Source of the DNA: Azolla caroliniana
Taxonomy: Eukaryota; Polypodiophyta
Direction of reading: 5' to 3'
Assembly (NCBI GenBank): GCA_043228905.1
Contig: JBHGNT010000013.1
Span: 5,766,001 to 5,830,000 of the forward strand
DNA: 64,000 bases
Positions 10,284-19,992 of the stretch are shown here, one piece after another (the stretch's first letter is position 1; every line of letters starts with the position of its first letter). The notes under the pieces are model-generated. The model was given only the letters and a program-made list of their open reading frames with translations, did no database searches and was not told where the DNA came from. The position numbers were made by a program, and so were the translations under genes.

Positions 10284-11220
10284 GGGTCCGACGTGCCATG
10301 GCACTGTCCCACATGCGTGCTAGGTGTTGTCCGCCAGAATAGTAACCGATGGATAGGAGATATAGTATAAACATAACGCATGTAAACGGTTCACGTGGGA
10401 AGCGTGAACGGCTGAAAAACCCTGTGTATATAAAGGGCAAAAATCCTCTGATAGAGGTAGTGTGTAATTTGGAATGAAAAAGGCGTATCTTAATAGAGTT
10501 CTATCTTCTCTAATCCCCGTGCGTATCTGTGGTTAATCTACTATGTGTCCGACGTGCCATGGCACTGTCCCACAGGCGTGCCAGGTGTTGTCCGCCGGAA
10601 TAGTAACCGACGAACAGGAGAGCAAAAATATAGAATATAGTATAAACGTAATGCATGTAAACGGTTCACGCGGGAAGCGTGAACGTCTAAAAAACCTTGT
10701 GTATATAAAGGGAAAAAATCCTCTGATAGAGGTAGTGTGTAATTTGGAATGTAAAAGGCATATCTTAATAGAGTTCTATCTCCTCTGATCCCTGTGTGTA
10801 TCTGTGGTTAATCTATTGTGTGTCCGACGTGCCATGGCACTGTCCCACATGCATACTAGGTGTTGTCCACCGGAATAGTAACCGACAGATAGGAGCGCAG
10901 AAATATAGAATATAGTATAAATGTAACGCATGTAAACGGTTCACGCGGGAAGCATGAACGGCTAAAAAACCCTGTGTATATAAAGGGCAGAAATCCTCTG
11001 ATAGAGGTAGCATGTAATTTTGAATGTAAAAGCCGTATCTTAATAGAGTTTTATCTTCTCTGATCCCCGTGTGTATCTATGGTTAATCTACTGTGTGTCT
11101 GTGATTCTTGGTGGCGTAGTGTAGTCGTAAGAGCGTAGGCGTGAGTAGCGGTGTGGTTGCTAGTCCATTGTCTAAGGAGTTCGGTTGTAGCCATCTCCCT
11201 TATACGCTACTAGGATACGG
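10284..11220 (+). mobile_element. LTR of Tat-like element J (left part, split by element K)
   Basis: This LTR starts after the polypurine tract and carries three head-to-tail promoter modules (next entry). It runs to 11220 where element K is inserted, and resumes at 13408 to end ...GCAACACA at 13426. The end resembles that of the A LTR (...TTAACACA). The 4-base ACGG at 11217-11220 is repeated at 13404-13407, consistent with K insertion. Confidence 0.6.
10287..11100 (+). repeat. Three tandem ~270-bp promoter modules in the J LTR
   Basis: Copies begin TCCGACGTGCCATGGCACTG near 10288, 10549 and 10823. Each carries, in order, a GTCCGCC-like block, an inverted repeat GTTCACGC/GCGTGAAC, a TATA box (TATATAAAGGG), and TTCTATCTtCTCTgATCC. 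The first two copies lack the downstream part of the LTR that follows the third. This looks like amplification of the U3/R region, giving three TATA boxes in one LTR. Confidence 0.85.
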
Positions 11221-11433
11221 TGTCGTGAAGTACAAAAGCTTTACATTAAAAGTCTACAATAAGATAAATACGTAACTAAAATAACATTTAATCATGTTTT
11301 ATATATAAAGATAATATTAACAACACATATGATAATATTATATATATGTAAAGAAAAATAATATATATATATATAGATAAATATATTATATTACACGAAC
11401 AAGAGAGGACTTAAACCAATAATCCCACCCTAT

Positions 11434-11458
11434 GTAAATTTTTGTATGTAAATTTTTG
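11434..11458 (+). repeat. Filler with 14-bp direct repeat at the LTR-integrase deletion junction
   Basis: Between the point where the left LTR stops matching the right LTR (11433) and the first integrase codons lies about 25 bases made of two copies of TATGTAAATTTTTG. It is the scar of the deletion that removed most of the internal region. Confidence 0.75.
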
Positions 11459-12229
11459 TTAGAAGATGTAATATGTCGTTACGGGTGTGTTGGTAAAATA
11501 ATTGCAGATAGAGGAGAACTCGACTCTGATGAAGCTAGAGAATTCTTCAGCCGAATAGGGGTCAAATTATCACTTACAACTGCGTATAATCCAAAAGCCA
11601 ATGGAAAGATTGAAAGAGGACATAGCCCAATAGTTAAGGCGATCGCGAAAAGCTGTAAAGGTAAAATAAGAGATTGGCCACACATGCTACCTTATGCACT
11701 ATGGGCAGATCGAACAACTCATAGTTCAGTAACAGGATACATGCCAGCTAAATTGATACTTGGCCAAAAGCCCATCATGCCGATAGAAGAATCAATTATG
11801 TCATGGATATCTATTCCATGGAGAGAAGAGGTGAGTAGAGAAGAATTACTTGCTTTGCGAATTCAACAATTAGAGCGTCGACCTGAAGATATAGAAATAG
11901 CAGCCCAACGATTGAAGGAGGCTCGACTAAAGAATAAAATCCGTTTTGATAAAAGTCATAGAATTCGACCTAAGAAAATAGAAGAAGGAGATTGGGTGCT
12001 CGTGTGTGATAGCAGTTTAGATAATCAACATAGCACCGTCCGCAAGTTCGCTGAAAGATGGTTTGGGCCTTATATAGTAAGAAAAGTATATGATAACTTT
12101 ACTTATAAGCTTAGTGAATTGGATGGGACACTAATCCTAAACGTGGTAGCTGGAAAGAGGATAAAAGTATTTAAGAAAAGGTTTGAGCTTGAACCTCCTC
12201 CAATAGATCAACATGAAGATGAAAGATAG
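11456..12229 (+). pseudogene. pol: Integrase (carboxy two thirds) of element K, open
   Basis: 257 residues without a stop: the second and third catalytic residues (ADRGELD and NGKIERGH), WADRTTHSSVTGYM, and the carboxy-terminal domain (GDWVLVCDSSLDNQH, RWFGPYIV). The zinc finger and first aspartate are missing because the LTR is joined directly to this point, so it cannot be an active integrase. The lack of stops agrees with the near-identical LTRs. The frame ends just before the polypurine tract, as in the relatives. Confidence 0.8.
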
Positions 12230-12269
12230 TGGCACATGCCGGAGGATGTGCAAGTCTAGAGGGGGTGGA

Positions 12270-13403
12270 TGTCGTGAAGTACGAAAGCTTCACATTAAAA
12301 GTCTACAATAAGATAAATACGTAACTAAAATAACATTTAATCATGTTTTATATATAAAGATAATATTAACAACACATATGATAATATTATATATATGTAA
12401 AGAAAAATAATATATATATATATATAGATAAATATATTATATTACACGAACAAGAGAGGACTTGAACCAATAATCCCACCCTATGACTCTCAAATCTTAC
12501 CATTTATTCTATACTAGTAATATACATAAAATAAAGCATACTTTATATATACTTTATATTACATAAAGGACTTGCTTCATGATATAAAAATAAAGTTGTA
12601 TGTTGTATTCAATAGTATTTTGAGACTTGAACCCACAACCTCATACACTAAAGTCAACACACCTACCATTAGGCTAGGCCCTTTCTCTTTAAGATTATGT
12701 TTTCATGTTTATTGTTATTGCATATATTGTTTCATACATAAAAGCTCAAATGAGCGAGATGTTTATCATGCATCACATGCATTTCATGCACTACATGCAT
12801 GACTTGTACCCTCCAATGCACCATATGCATGGGGGCACCTATTCAAATGGTGAAAGAGAAGATCAAAAGGAGATATGTATGAGATATCAATCAAATATTT
12901 ATTACATAAGAGATACCATAAAATAGAGAGAGAAAGGAAGAAGTTCAACATAAAGGTGGAGCTCTAACTTGGCGGTCGTGGTGGTCAACTCTCAACAAGA
13001 GGGAGGTGGTTCGAGCCTTACCTTCATCAAAATATTGAAGTGAAGATTGTAGTGTTCTATGATCAAGAAAGAGAAGAGTGATTACCTTGCAAGACAAAGT
13101 TCGGAGGTTCAACGACGTGCACAATCATTTTGTAACTCTTTCATGAAAATGATTATAAATTTCATACACTTTCTCATATATTATTTTATATCTTATCTTG
13201 TCTTATCTTATATTCCTTAAAAATCCTATTTTGTCATATCTTATTGATCTCTATTCACTCTATCTCTACTCTTTCGTCTCTTCCGTCCATAATCCCAGTG
13301 ATTCCTTCCTCACTTTCACGTTATCCTTTGTGTGCACAACGCTACGCTTCTAGGCGAGTCACGTCACAACAACAGGAGGTATCCCACTAAGTATTACGCT
13401 ACA
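12270..13403 (+). mobile_element. 3' LTR of element K
   Basis: Starts TGTCGTGAAG directly after the AGAGGGGGTGGA tract. Its first ~213 bases match 11221-11433. GTGAAG and CTTCAC close to the start form a stem-loop. It contains a CATGCA cluster (12765-12835) homologous to the one in the C LTR, and tRNA-like B-box motifs (listed separately). The end at ...GCTACA (13403) is inferred from the ACGG target duplication. Confidence 0.65.
12623..12676 (-). other. tRNA-like A/B-box module in the K LTR
   Basis: On the minus strand, TAGCCTAATGGTAGG (A-box-like, 12662-12676) is followed by GGTTCAAGTCT (B-box-like, 12623-12633). Spacing is 28 bases, close to the A-B spacing of tRNA genes. A second pair on the plus strand lies at 12969-12984 and GGTTCGAGCCT at 13008-13018. 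No full cloverleaf was confirmed, so these are called tRNA-derived, not tRNA genes. Confidence 0.5.
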
Positions 13404-13488
13404 ACGGTACCATTCGTTGCAACACAGTCACTTTGAGGTCTAGGTCGAAGGACTAACTGTTGATCGTGTTCCTAATCGGTAACAAAAC

Positions 13489-14921
13489 CTAAGGGTGTTT
13501 GAATGTCGTACCGAAGGATCAGAGGTCAAAACCTGATAGTAACTCAAAAGCATGCATATTCATGGGATACCCGGAATATGAGTTTGGCTATAGGCTATGG
13601 AACCTAGTTGACAAGAAGGTGGTGAGGAATCGGGATGTAGTCTTCCTAGAAGACAAGACTATTGCGGACTGGAAGAAACAGAAGTTGGAATTGACTGTCA
13701 AGTCAACCCCGACAGCCAATCGGTACAATTGAATCCGAGTCGGTCAACTCGAAGAGACCAACTGACTGTTTGTTTGAATCGGCAAAGCTACTAAGGTCGA
13801 TAAAGGAATATGAATTGGAGTCATCCAACCTGGAGATGTTGATTGACATACATGAACCCAACCCGAGAAAGGAGTTGTCAGAGACATCCGAACAAGAGCC
13901 AACAACGAGTGGAAGGAGGTACCCACTCAAGGAAAGGAAATCCCAGACAACATATGCCAGTCAATACATCCTCTTGACTGACGAAGGTGAACGAGAGTGC
14001 TATGATGAAGCCATTGCCGATGATTACAAAGAGAAATGGTTGAGCGCGATATAAGATGAAATGGCCTTCTTGCATGAAAACTACACCTATGACCTAGTAG
14101 AGTTGTAGAAAGGTAAGAGAGCACTCAGGAATAAGTGGGTCTACAAGGTGAAGACTAGAGAAGCCAACAACATGCCTAGGTATAAAGCCTGTATAGTGGT
14201 TAAGGGGTTTCAGCAAAAAAAGGGCGTCGACTTCGACGAGATATTCGCACCAGTCGTGAAGATCACGTCCATCCAAACTATTCTGAGCATAGCTGCCAAC
14301 ATGGATCTGGAGATCAAATAGTTGGATCTCAAGACAACATTCTTTCACGATCTAGATGAAGAAATCTACATACAACAGCCTGAAGGCTTTGTGGAGAAAG
14401 GGAAAGAGAATCTAGTGTGTCGACTGAAGAAAAGCTTGTGTGGATTGAAACAAGCTCCACACCAATAGTACAAGAAGTTTGAATCCTTCACGATGGAACA
14501 TGGGTTCCAGAAAACACAAGTTGGTCATTGTGTGTCTATCAAAAGGTACGACAAATAAGACTTCTTGATTCTCTTGTAATATGTGGATGACATGTTGATA
14601 GTCGATCAAGACACAAGAAAGATTGGTAGCTTGAAGAAAGCTCTAGGCAAGTCATTTGCCATGAAAGATCTTGGACCAACCAAACAGATTTTTGGGATGC
14701 ACATAGTTCGAGACAGAATTGAGAAAGTGATAGGGTTGTTACAAGAGAGATATTTTACTAAAGTCCTTAAAAGATTCAACATGTTGGACGAAAGTCGGTA
14801 AGCTCGGTATTGCCAACAAACAACAAATTGAATGCTAAGCAATGCCCGAGAAGAGAGAAGGAAAAGGCCGAGATGAGGGCAGTATCATATGCCTCGGCCG
14901 TCGGCAGTTTAATGTATGCTA
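13489..14921 (+). pseudogene. pol: Copia element E1: integrase end and reverse transcriptase (degenerate)
   Basis: The region begins inside the integrase carboxy end (VPKDQRSKPDSNSKACIFMGY), with the 5' two thirds of the element missing. Reverse transcriptase follows: RNKWVYKVKTREANN, FAPVVKITSIQTILS, KKSLCGLKQAPH and catalytic YVDDMLIVDQD. Stops near 14052, 14106, 14320, 14466, 14556 and 14577 and frameshifts inactivate it. The organisation IN-RT identifies Ty1/copia, and the residues recall Tnt1/Tork-like elements. It is interrupted at 14922 by a solo LTR and resumes at 15782. Confidence 0.85.
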
Positions 14922-15781
14922 TGACGGGAACTCAACGCTCCTTATGTCCAACGCTCGGCCGCAACCAAGATTCTTTTCATACAAAGAAAAACGGGAAACA
15001 AATGCACGCGACACAAAGGAGAGAAAGGGTACACAGAATGTTTACGTGGAAAAACCCAAAGAGGGAAAAACCACGGCAGCCCACAGGCTGCAAACTATCA
15101 CTATATTGGAATGTACAAACAGTGAGTTCACGGAGGCAACGACCTCGTGCTCACGATCTTCGCCACAGGCAACGGTTACAACAGAGGCAACGACCTCGTT
15201 CTCTCTCTCTCTCAACCTGTACACTGTTACACGCTCTCACTTCTTGCACCAACAAGAAAATGACAACCCTTACTAAAAGTTTGCCCTAAGTCATATTTAT
15301 ACTAATATGACTTTTTGGCTATTTACAAATATAGCCTCGATGGGCTCTCAGAAACATATTTACGAATATGTCTCTTCCTCCGATTCTCACCGGGTCTGCG
15401 TCATCCAGCTCTCCGTAGCTGGGTGCTCCTCATCCGGTTCTCACCGGGCCTGTATCATCCGGCTCTCCGTAGTCGGGTACTCCTCATCCGGTTCATACCG
15501 GGTCTGCACCATCCGGCTCTCCGTAGCCGGGTACTCCTCTTCCGGTTCTCACCGGGTCTGTACCATCCGGTTCTCCGTAACCGGGTACTCCTCTTCCGGT
15601 CTTCACCTGGCCTGTACCATCCGGTTCTCCGTAACCGGGTACTCCTCATCCGGTCTTCACCGGGCCTGTACCATCCGGCTCTCCGTAGCCGGGTCCACCT
15701 CATACGGATTCGGCCTCGGCCGAGTTTGTTCGTCGGCACTGTTCTTCTCCCTTCCCATCCGGAGGGACCTGTCTCCCAACA
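14922..15781 (-). mobile_element. Solo LTR inserted in copia E1
   Basis: On the minus strand the unit begins TGTTGGGAGACAGG and ends ...GTTCCCGTCA, giving canonical TG...CA ends and a length of 860 bases. It is flanked by perfect 5-bp direct repeats TGCTA (14917-14921 and 15782-15786). Removing it rejoins the E1 frame (...SLMYAM + VCTRPDIAFVVG). No internal coding region is present, so it is a solo LTR left by LTR-LTR recombination. Confidence 0.85.
15385..15708 (+). repeat. Six-copy 54-bp minisatellite in the solo LTR
   Basis: Six units of 54 bases, each with a TCCGGTTCTCACCGGG-like start and a CTCCGTAGCCGGG-like block, lie head to tail. In one frame they give an 18-residue repeat (RVCTIRLSVAGYSSSGSH type), but this frame belongs to an LTR and is not taken as a protein. 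Copies 4 and 5 share GTAACCGGG variants, suggesting recent unit exchange. Confidence 0.9.
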
Positions 15782-15786
15782 TGCTA

Positions 15787-16381
15787 TGGTCTGCACGAGA
15801 CCAGACATAGCATTCGTTGTGGGAGCAGTGAGCCAATATATGAGTAATCCAATAAGAGAACATTGGGCAGCGGTGAAGTGGATACTCAGGTACTTGAAAG
15901 GCACCTCGCAAGTATGCCTTTGGTATGGTGTCGAAAAAACTATGTTGGAAAGTTTTACCGACTCGGACATGTCGGGGGACGCAGACTCAAGCCGATCCAC
16001 ATTAGGGTATGTGATGACCTATGTAGGGGGAGCAATGTCGTGGCAGTCAGATTGAAGAAGTTTGTAGCTTTGTCGACTACAGAGGCAAAGCATAAGGCAG
16101 CGGCGGAGGCCGACAAGGAGCTAATTTGGATGAAGAGTTTCCTGAACGAACTCGGGATGAAGCAAGAAGAATTCTTGCTCCACTATGATAATCAGAGTGC
16201 TATACATCTAGCCAAGAATGTTGTGTACCATTCTCAGGTTAAGCATATACAAAGAAGGTATCACTCATTGCGAGAGAATGTAGATGAAGGAGAGTTTACC
16301 CTGGTCAACATCCATACTGACAATAATGGATCGGACATGTTGACAAAGAACCTACCAATGGACAGACTTAGAGCTTGTTGA
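15787..16381 (+). pseudogene. pol: Copia element E1: RNase H region (degenerate)
   Basis: Continues the E1 frame after the solo LTR: REHWAAVKWILRYLKGTSQ, FTDSDMSGDADSSRSTLGY, then after a frameshift near 16050 LSTTEAKHKAAAEADKELIW, HYDNQSAIHLAKN and the terminal DMLTKNLPMDRL, ending with a stop at 16379. This is the copia RNase H (Ty1/copia order, RNase H last). Confidence 0.85.
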
Positions 16382-16418
16382 CAAAAGATAGGGTTGACTG
16401 ACTTCCTCCCACAGGAGT

Positions 16419-16430
16419 GAAGGGGGAGTT
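16419..16430 (+). promoter_or_regulatory. Polypurine tract of E1
   Basis: GAAGGGGGAGTT immediately precedes the LTR start TGTTGGCAAT, the normal copia arrangement. Confidence 0.75.
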
Positions 16431-17060
16431 TGTTGGCAATATGTTCTTCCAGTTGGAGGAGTCGACTGTTCGGGTTGAGAAGAGTCGATAGTCGAAGACA
16501 AGGATGAGCCGATTGTTCGGGCCGAGTAGAGCCGGTGGTCGAAGACAAGGAGGAGTCGATTGTTCGAGGAGAGTAGACAACTGAAGAGTCGACAGTAGAG
16601 AGTCGACTGATTAATTGTCGATTATTATTATAACTATAATAATACTACTAGCAATGTGTGGTAGGGGCTACACTTGTAAATACTCCATATGATGCATGAG
16701 TGTATATATATAGGGCAAATATAGAGATAGATGTGTGTGAGCATAGAACACATAGTAGTGCATGTGAAGCACGAGAGAGGAGAGGAGTGAACCATTGAAG
16801 AGCGGCGCCATAAATATGTGTGCAATAGCATACGCCAAGAGCCCTGTGTGGTTGATACACTCGACAAAAATAGTGTTGTAACCTCCTCCATTGTATATCC
16901 ATTGTATAATGAACCTCTATTCTTCCGTGGTCTTCTCCCGTTTTAGGGTTTCCATGTTAAAATCTGTGTGCACTGTTTTTCGTGTGTGTACTAAGTAGTA
17001 TATTTCAGTGCATTCCCTATCGTGGATTAAGGATTCGATTCGCAATAGGATAAAAAATTT
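16431..17060 (+). mobile_element. 3' LTR of copia E1 (right end approximate)
   Basis: Starts TGTTGGCAATATG after the polypurine tract. It has a GAGTCGA-rich first part (about 16455-16620) with several diverged repeats, and a TATA-like TATATATAGGG near 16705. No second copy exists to fix the right end; by ~17068 the sequence belongs to a dispersed repeat shared with 24.8 kb, so I place the end near 17060. Confidence 0.55.
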
Positions 17061-17067
17061 TGACTCA

Positions 17068-17427
17068 TGTTTCCATAAGCTTTCGCATAACACTACATCA
17101 TTATTGTTTATTTGGATGGACCCTCACTCATTGTAGGACGAATCCTCCAAGTAAACAACCTTATTGTACCTCTTGACTTTATTTGCATTTGAAATTATAT
17201 TAATACATCAAAGCTCTATAGCTTTGAACTCTCAACAATTACCTAGTTTAGGTGCCAATGATCATATAATATTGATTGCATCATAGCCATGACATGATGG
17301 TAAGATAATGATGGATGTCTTCTAACAACAATGTGCATTGTTCCTCATACATTGCGCCATTTCTTGAACATCGTGTAGCCATGTATCTTTCTTGGACTTC
17401 TTCCCCAAAGAGGTTCGCCGTTGTGGT
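17068..17427 (+). repeat. Dispersed repeat R1, copy 1
   Basis: A ~360-base stretch (TTCCATAAGCTTTCGCATAAC...) is closely matched at 24845-25203, with the second half repeated again at 25204-25465. It includes the 177-base unit that is tandem at 25 kb. No coding potential seen. Two copies bracketing the Bet v 1-like gene suggest a segmental or transposon-borne duplication. Confidence 0.75.
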
Positions 17428-17586
17428 CATCAAAAAAGTGTTATCGGTTTAGGGTTTGTTGATGATAATAATGTTGATGAAGATGGTAATGATGGGTGTG
17501 ATGACAACCATTGCAAGGTAGTGGTGGAGATTGATCAGCATTGTGGGGTGGGGGGTGGCACTTAGAATGGTGTAGGGTAAGCTAAT

Positions 17587-17589
<3 letters not shown>

Positions 17590-17619
<30 letters not shown>
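17590..17619 (+). repeat. (GA)n microsatellite
   Basis: About 15 perfect AG units. The surrounding 17428-17816 has no recognisable gene; its pyrimidine-rich right half may be an LTR remnant of the adjoining copia fragment. Confidence 0.9.
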
Positions 17620-17621
<2 letters not shown>

Positions 17622-17816
17622 ATCTGTATTCTTCATTCATTACCCATAAGAGGGTTAAATAGTTACAATGAGGTTAGATTTATAAGGGTGCATGACCTGC
17701 ATGACCCTCAAGCCATCCATACACATCACCCACTCACACCCTTTCCTATTTGTCCACTAACACTCGGTTCACACTCATACTCACATACATTTCACATTGA
17801 CACAACACTATACTCT

Positions 17817-18420
17817 TTCACCCTCGGTCATCACAATAATAGTCGATGCCATGTGTTTGCGCCAACCCATTGGCCACCCGTCCGGCCTTGTACTTGTTGA
17901 TCGAGCTCTCAAAATTGTATTTCACCTTATACACCCACATGCATCCAATCAGCTTTACTCCTTTGGGGAGACCAACAAGGTCCCATGTCTCATTGTCAGC
18001 TAGAGGATGCATCTCTTCCTCCATAGCCGCTTTCCATTCGGCATCTTGTGCCGCCTCCGCGTAGCTCTTTGGCTCACATATCTTTGCCACTTTAGTCATG
18101 TACGGATATTAATGCGCCATGTACTCATGTACCCATACCTAATCACAGGGTTCTTCTAGCGAGATGATCGGCGCAACTTTTTGTTGGTCGTCTTCAAGGT
18201 TCTTGTTGGTCAATTCTGACCTCAACTTTGAAGGTTCGTCATCGCTCATGGCCCCATCGGATTCGGTTCTATCCAATGTTCCCATATTGGTGCCATATCC
18301 CAACATCTTCTTCTTCCTCTTCTCCTTGTGGGTAGGCTATCTCCTCGGCTTCATCCATAGGGATTGCATGGCTGAGTCCCCATCACTCGTTGGCTCCTCT
18401 AAGTAAGAGTATAGAGTTTG
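17817..18420 (-). pseudogene. Copia fragment E2 (pre-RT/RT amino region)
   Basis: On the minus strand 17818-18099 reads YAEAAQDAEWKAAMEEEMH, ETWDLVGLPKGVK, MWVYKVKYN, HGID, the start of copia reverse transcriptase as also seen in E4 and E5. The upstream part (to ~18420) is the acidic linker between integrase and RT, broken by stops. The rest of the element is missing. Confidence 0.8.
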
Positions 18421-18526
18421 AGTCTTTGTTAGTACGATGTGAATTAAGGAGCACTTATTGCCCTTTTCCTTTTCGAAGAGAAAGAATAATAATAATGCAT
18501 TTGTAAATAATTACTTAGAGTAATTA

Positions 18527-18915
18527 TGTTAGGCGGAATAGACTAAATAGATGTGTGTTATGTGTGTGTGAAAGAGGAGAGAGGAGAGACACAAGATAGA
18601 TAAAAGATAAAAGACTCAAATGTATATTAACAAGGAGTAAAAAAACAAACTAGCAAACCAACATTTACAAAGGAAAGAGGAGAGTGCTTTATATTAAGTC
18701 ACCCTCTTACTACATTCTCTCTTTAAAACACCCACTCTCTCTCTCTAGCAACTTGGGGAATATGGAAACTGATTAGCTATGTGTCATATTGTATGATTCT
18801 AGGATACAAAGTTAAAGTTAGGAAGTAGTGGTGACCATTGACGTTTGAGTGTTTATACATTCACTATATAAGGTATGTTCACACCCTAAACTTAGATTGA
18901 GTTTAATTTTCAACA
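18527..18915 (-). mobile_element. Copia LTR related to the E3 LTR
   Basis: Minus-strand TGTTGAAAATTAAACTCAAT matches the start of the E3 LTR (TGTTAAGAATCAAACTCAAC at 27007), and shared blocks follow: a GTGTTATGTGTGTGTGA region, ACACAAGATAGAT, a GTGCTTTATAT box and CACTCTCTCTC. Neither a primer site nor a clear target duplication was found at its edges, so it is a solo or truncated LTR, possibly once the LTR of E2. Confidence 0.7.
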
Positions 18916-19921
18916 ACATTAAATGTAAATGAGGTTGGGTTTTCTTGGAGTTTTTGCTTTTGGTGACCTTTTTCTTTGATTTTTTTACTTTCGTTTCTTC
19001 TTGGACTCTTCTTTAGATTTTTTGACATTTTCTTGGGTTTTTAGACATTTAGGAGAAGGAGCTCTTCATTTCCAATGCTCATCTTTCAGCAATGGAAGCT
19101 CAACCTCATATTTGTCATTTGGACACCATCGGAATCTCCAAATTTTACCACCTAAATGTGACGTCATGGATACATCACTTTTCCACGCCATCACCGTCCT
19201 TTCCCTTTACAATTTCAGTTACGCCTTTTCTTACCATTTACCCTTATTTAAAAACATTTAAAACCCTACCTACGATTCAATAATTCACAATTATTTCACC
19301 AAATACACCTCCTACCTACCAATATATATATACATATATAGATACATACATACATACATACATACATACATACATACATACATACATACATACAAACATC
19401 AAAGCATATACATAAGCATACATCATCATATAAACACATATTCAAGAGTATTTGCATATTGCACATAGAAGTACACAAGTTAATTCCATAAACAAACTTT
19501 CCTCTATTATCGTACTTAGACCCACATATCTACAATCTCTAAACATACTTAAACAAGGTGTTGGTGCTAAAATCAACACGTAATTGTGAGTAACTTCAAT
19601 TTATCAACTCAACAAGTCATGTCAACCCATCCTCTCTTGTTCAAGACCGCATTGGTCCAACTCACATTTCACACACACGCGTGCATTCTCAACACAATGT
19701 GAATTATAATTAATTTGTAAACCCTATACATGCTTGGAGTTGGACTATTTTTAAACCATATTTATGCTCCAACAAAGGAGGTTCTTCATCCAGAACAAGA
19801 CCTTTTTTGCATGAAAGAAACTCGCAATCAAACAAGCCAAGCACATGCCTTCAAATTTTGAATGAAAACTCTCACAAACATAAGAAGAAAATATGGGAGA
19901 ATTCTTTAATTAATACAATAG
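18916..19921. other. AT-rich intergenic region, no gene seen
   Basis: This region is AT-rich with several short open frames of low complexity and no recognisable domain. It contains a TACA microsatellite at 19342-19394 and an AT-rich lead-in. It lies downstream of the Bet v 1-like gene. Confidence 0.6.
19342..19394 (+). repeat. (TACA)n microsatellite
   Basis: About 13 nearly perfect TACA units, preceded by a TATATA stretch. Confidence 0.9.
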
Positions 19922-19927
19922 TTTATT
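19922..19927 (-). terminator. AATAAA polyadenylation signal of the Bet v 1-like gene
   Basis: On the minus strand AATAAA lies about 66 bases after the stop codon (19993-19995), a normal distance for a plant gene end. Confidence 0.55.
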
Positions 19928-19992
19928 GAATGTAAATACGATAGAATATATACAAGAAAAATAGCATAAAAAACTTGTAAAAATGAATTGTT

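Larger units (their letters stand above)
11221..13403 (+). mobile_element. Gypsy deletion derivative K
   Basis: K consists of a truncated 5' LTR (11221-11433), a filler, the 3' half of integrase, a polypurine tract (12255-12269) and a 3' LTR (12270-13403). The two LTR copies differ at only about three of ~213 shared positions plus a TA-repeat length change, so the element is fairly young. The flanks show a 4-bp candidate target duplication ACGG (11217-11220, 13404-13407) inside the J LTR. Gag, protease, RT and RNase H are all missing. Confidence 0.75.

Noticed and set aside
15385-15708. CRISPR-like array of regular repeats
   Set aside because: Units are contiguous without unique spacers, lie in a plant LTR and have no cas genes nearby.
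14910-15790. 8-bp ATGCTATG duplication suggesting a hAT-type insertion in E1
   Set aside because: With the ends set at TG...CA the duplication is a clean 5-bp TGCTA and the insert is an LTR; no terminal inverted repeats of DNA transposon type.
15307-15810. 18-residue tandem repeat protein
   Set aside because: The frame lies wholly inside the solo LTR minisatellite, and the multiple of three (54) is enough to keep it open.
18940-19290. Open frames with some Phe/Ser-rich sequence
   Set aside because: Low-complexity translation, no homology recognised and no splice or start context that supports a gene.
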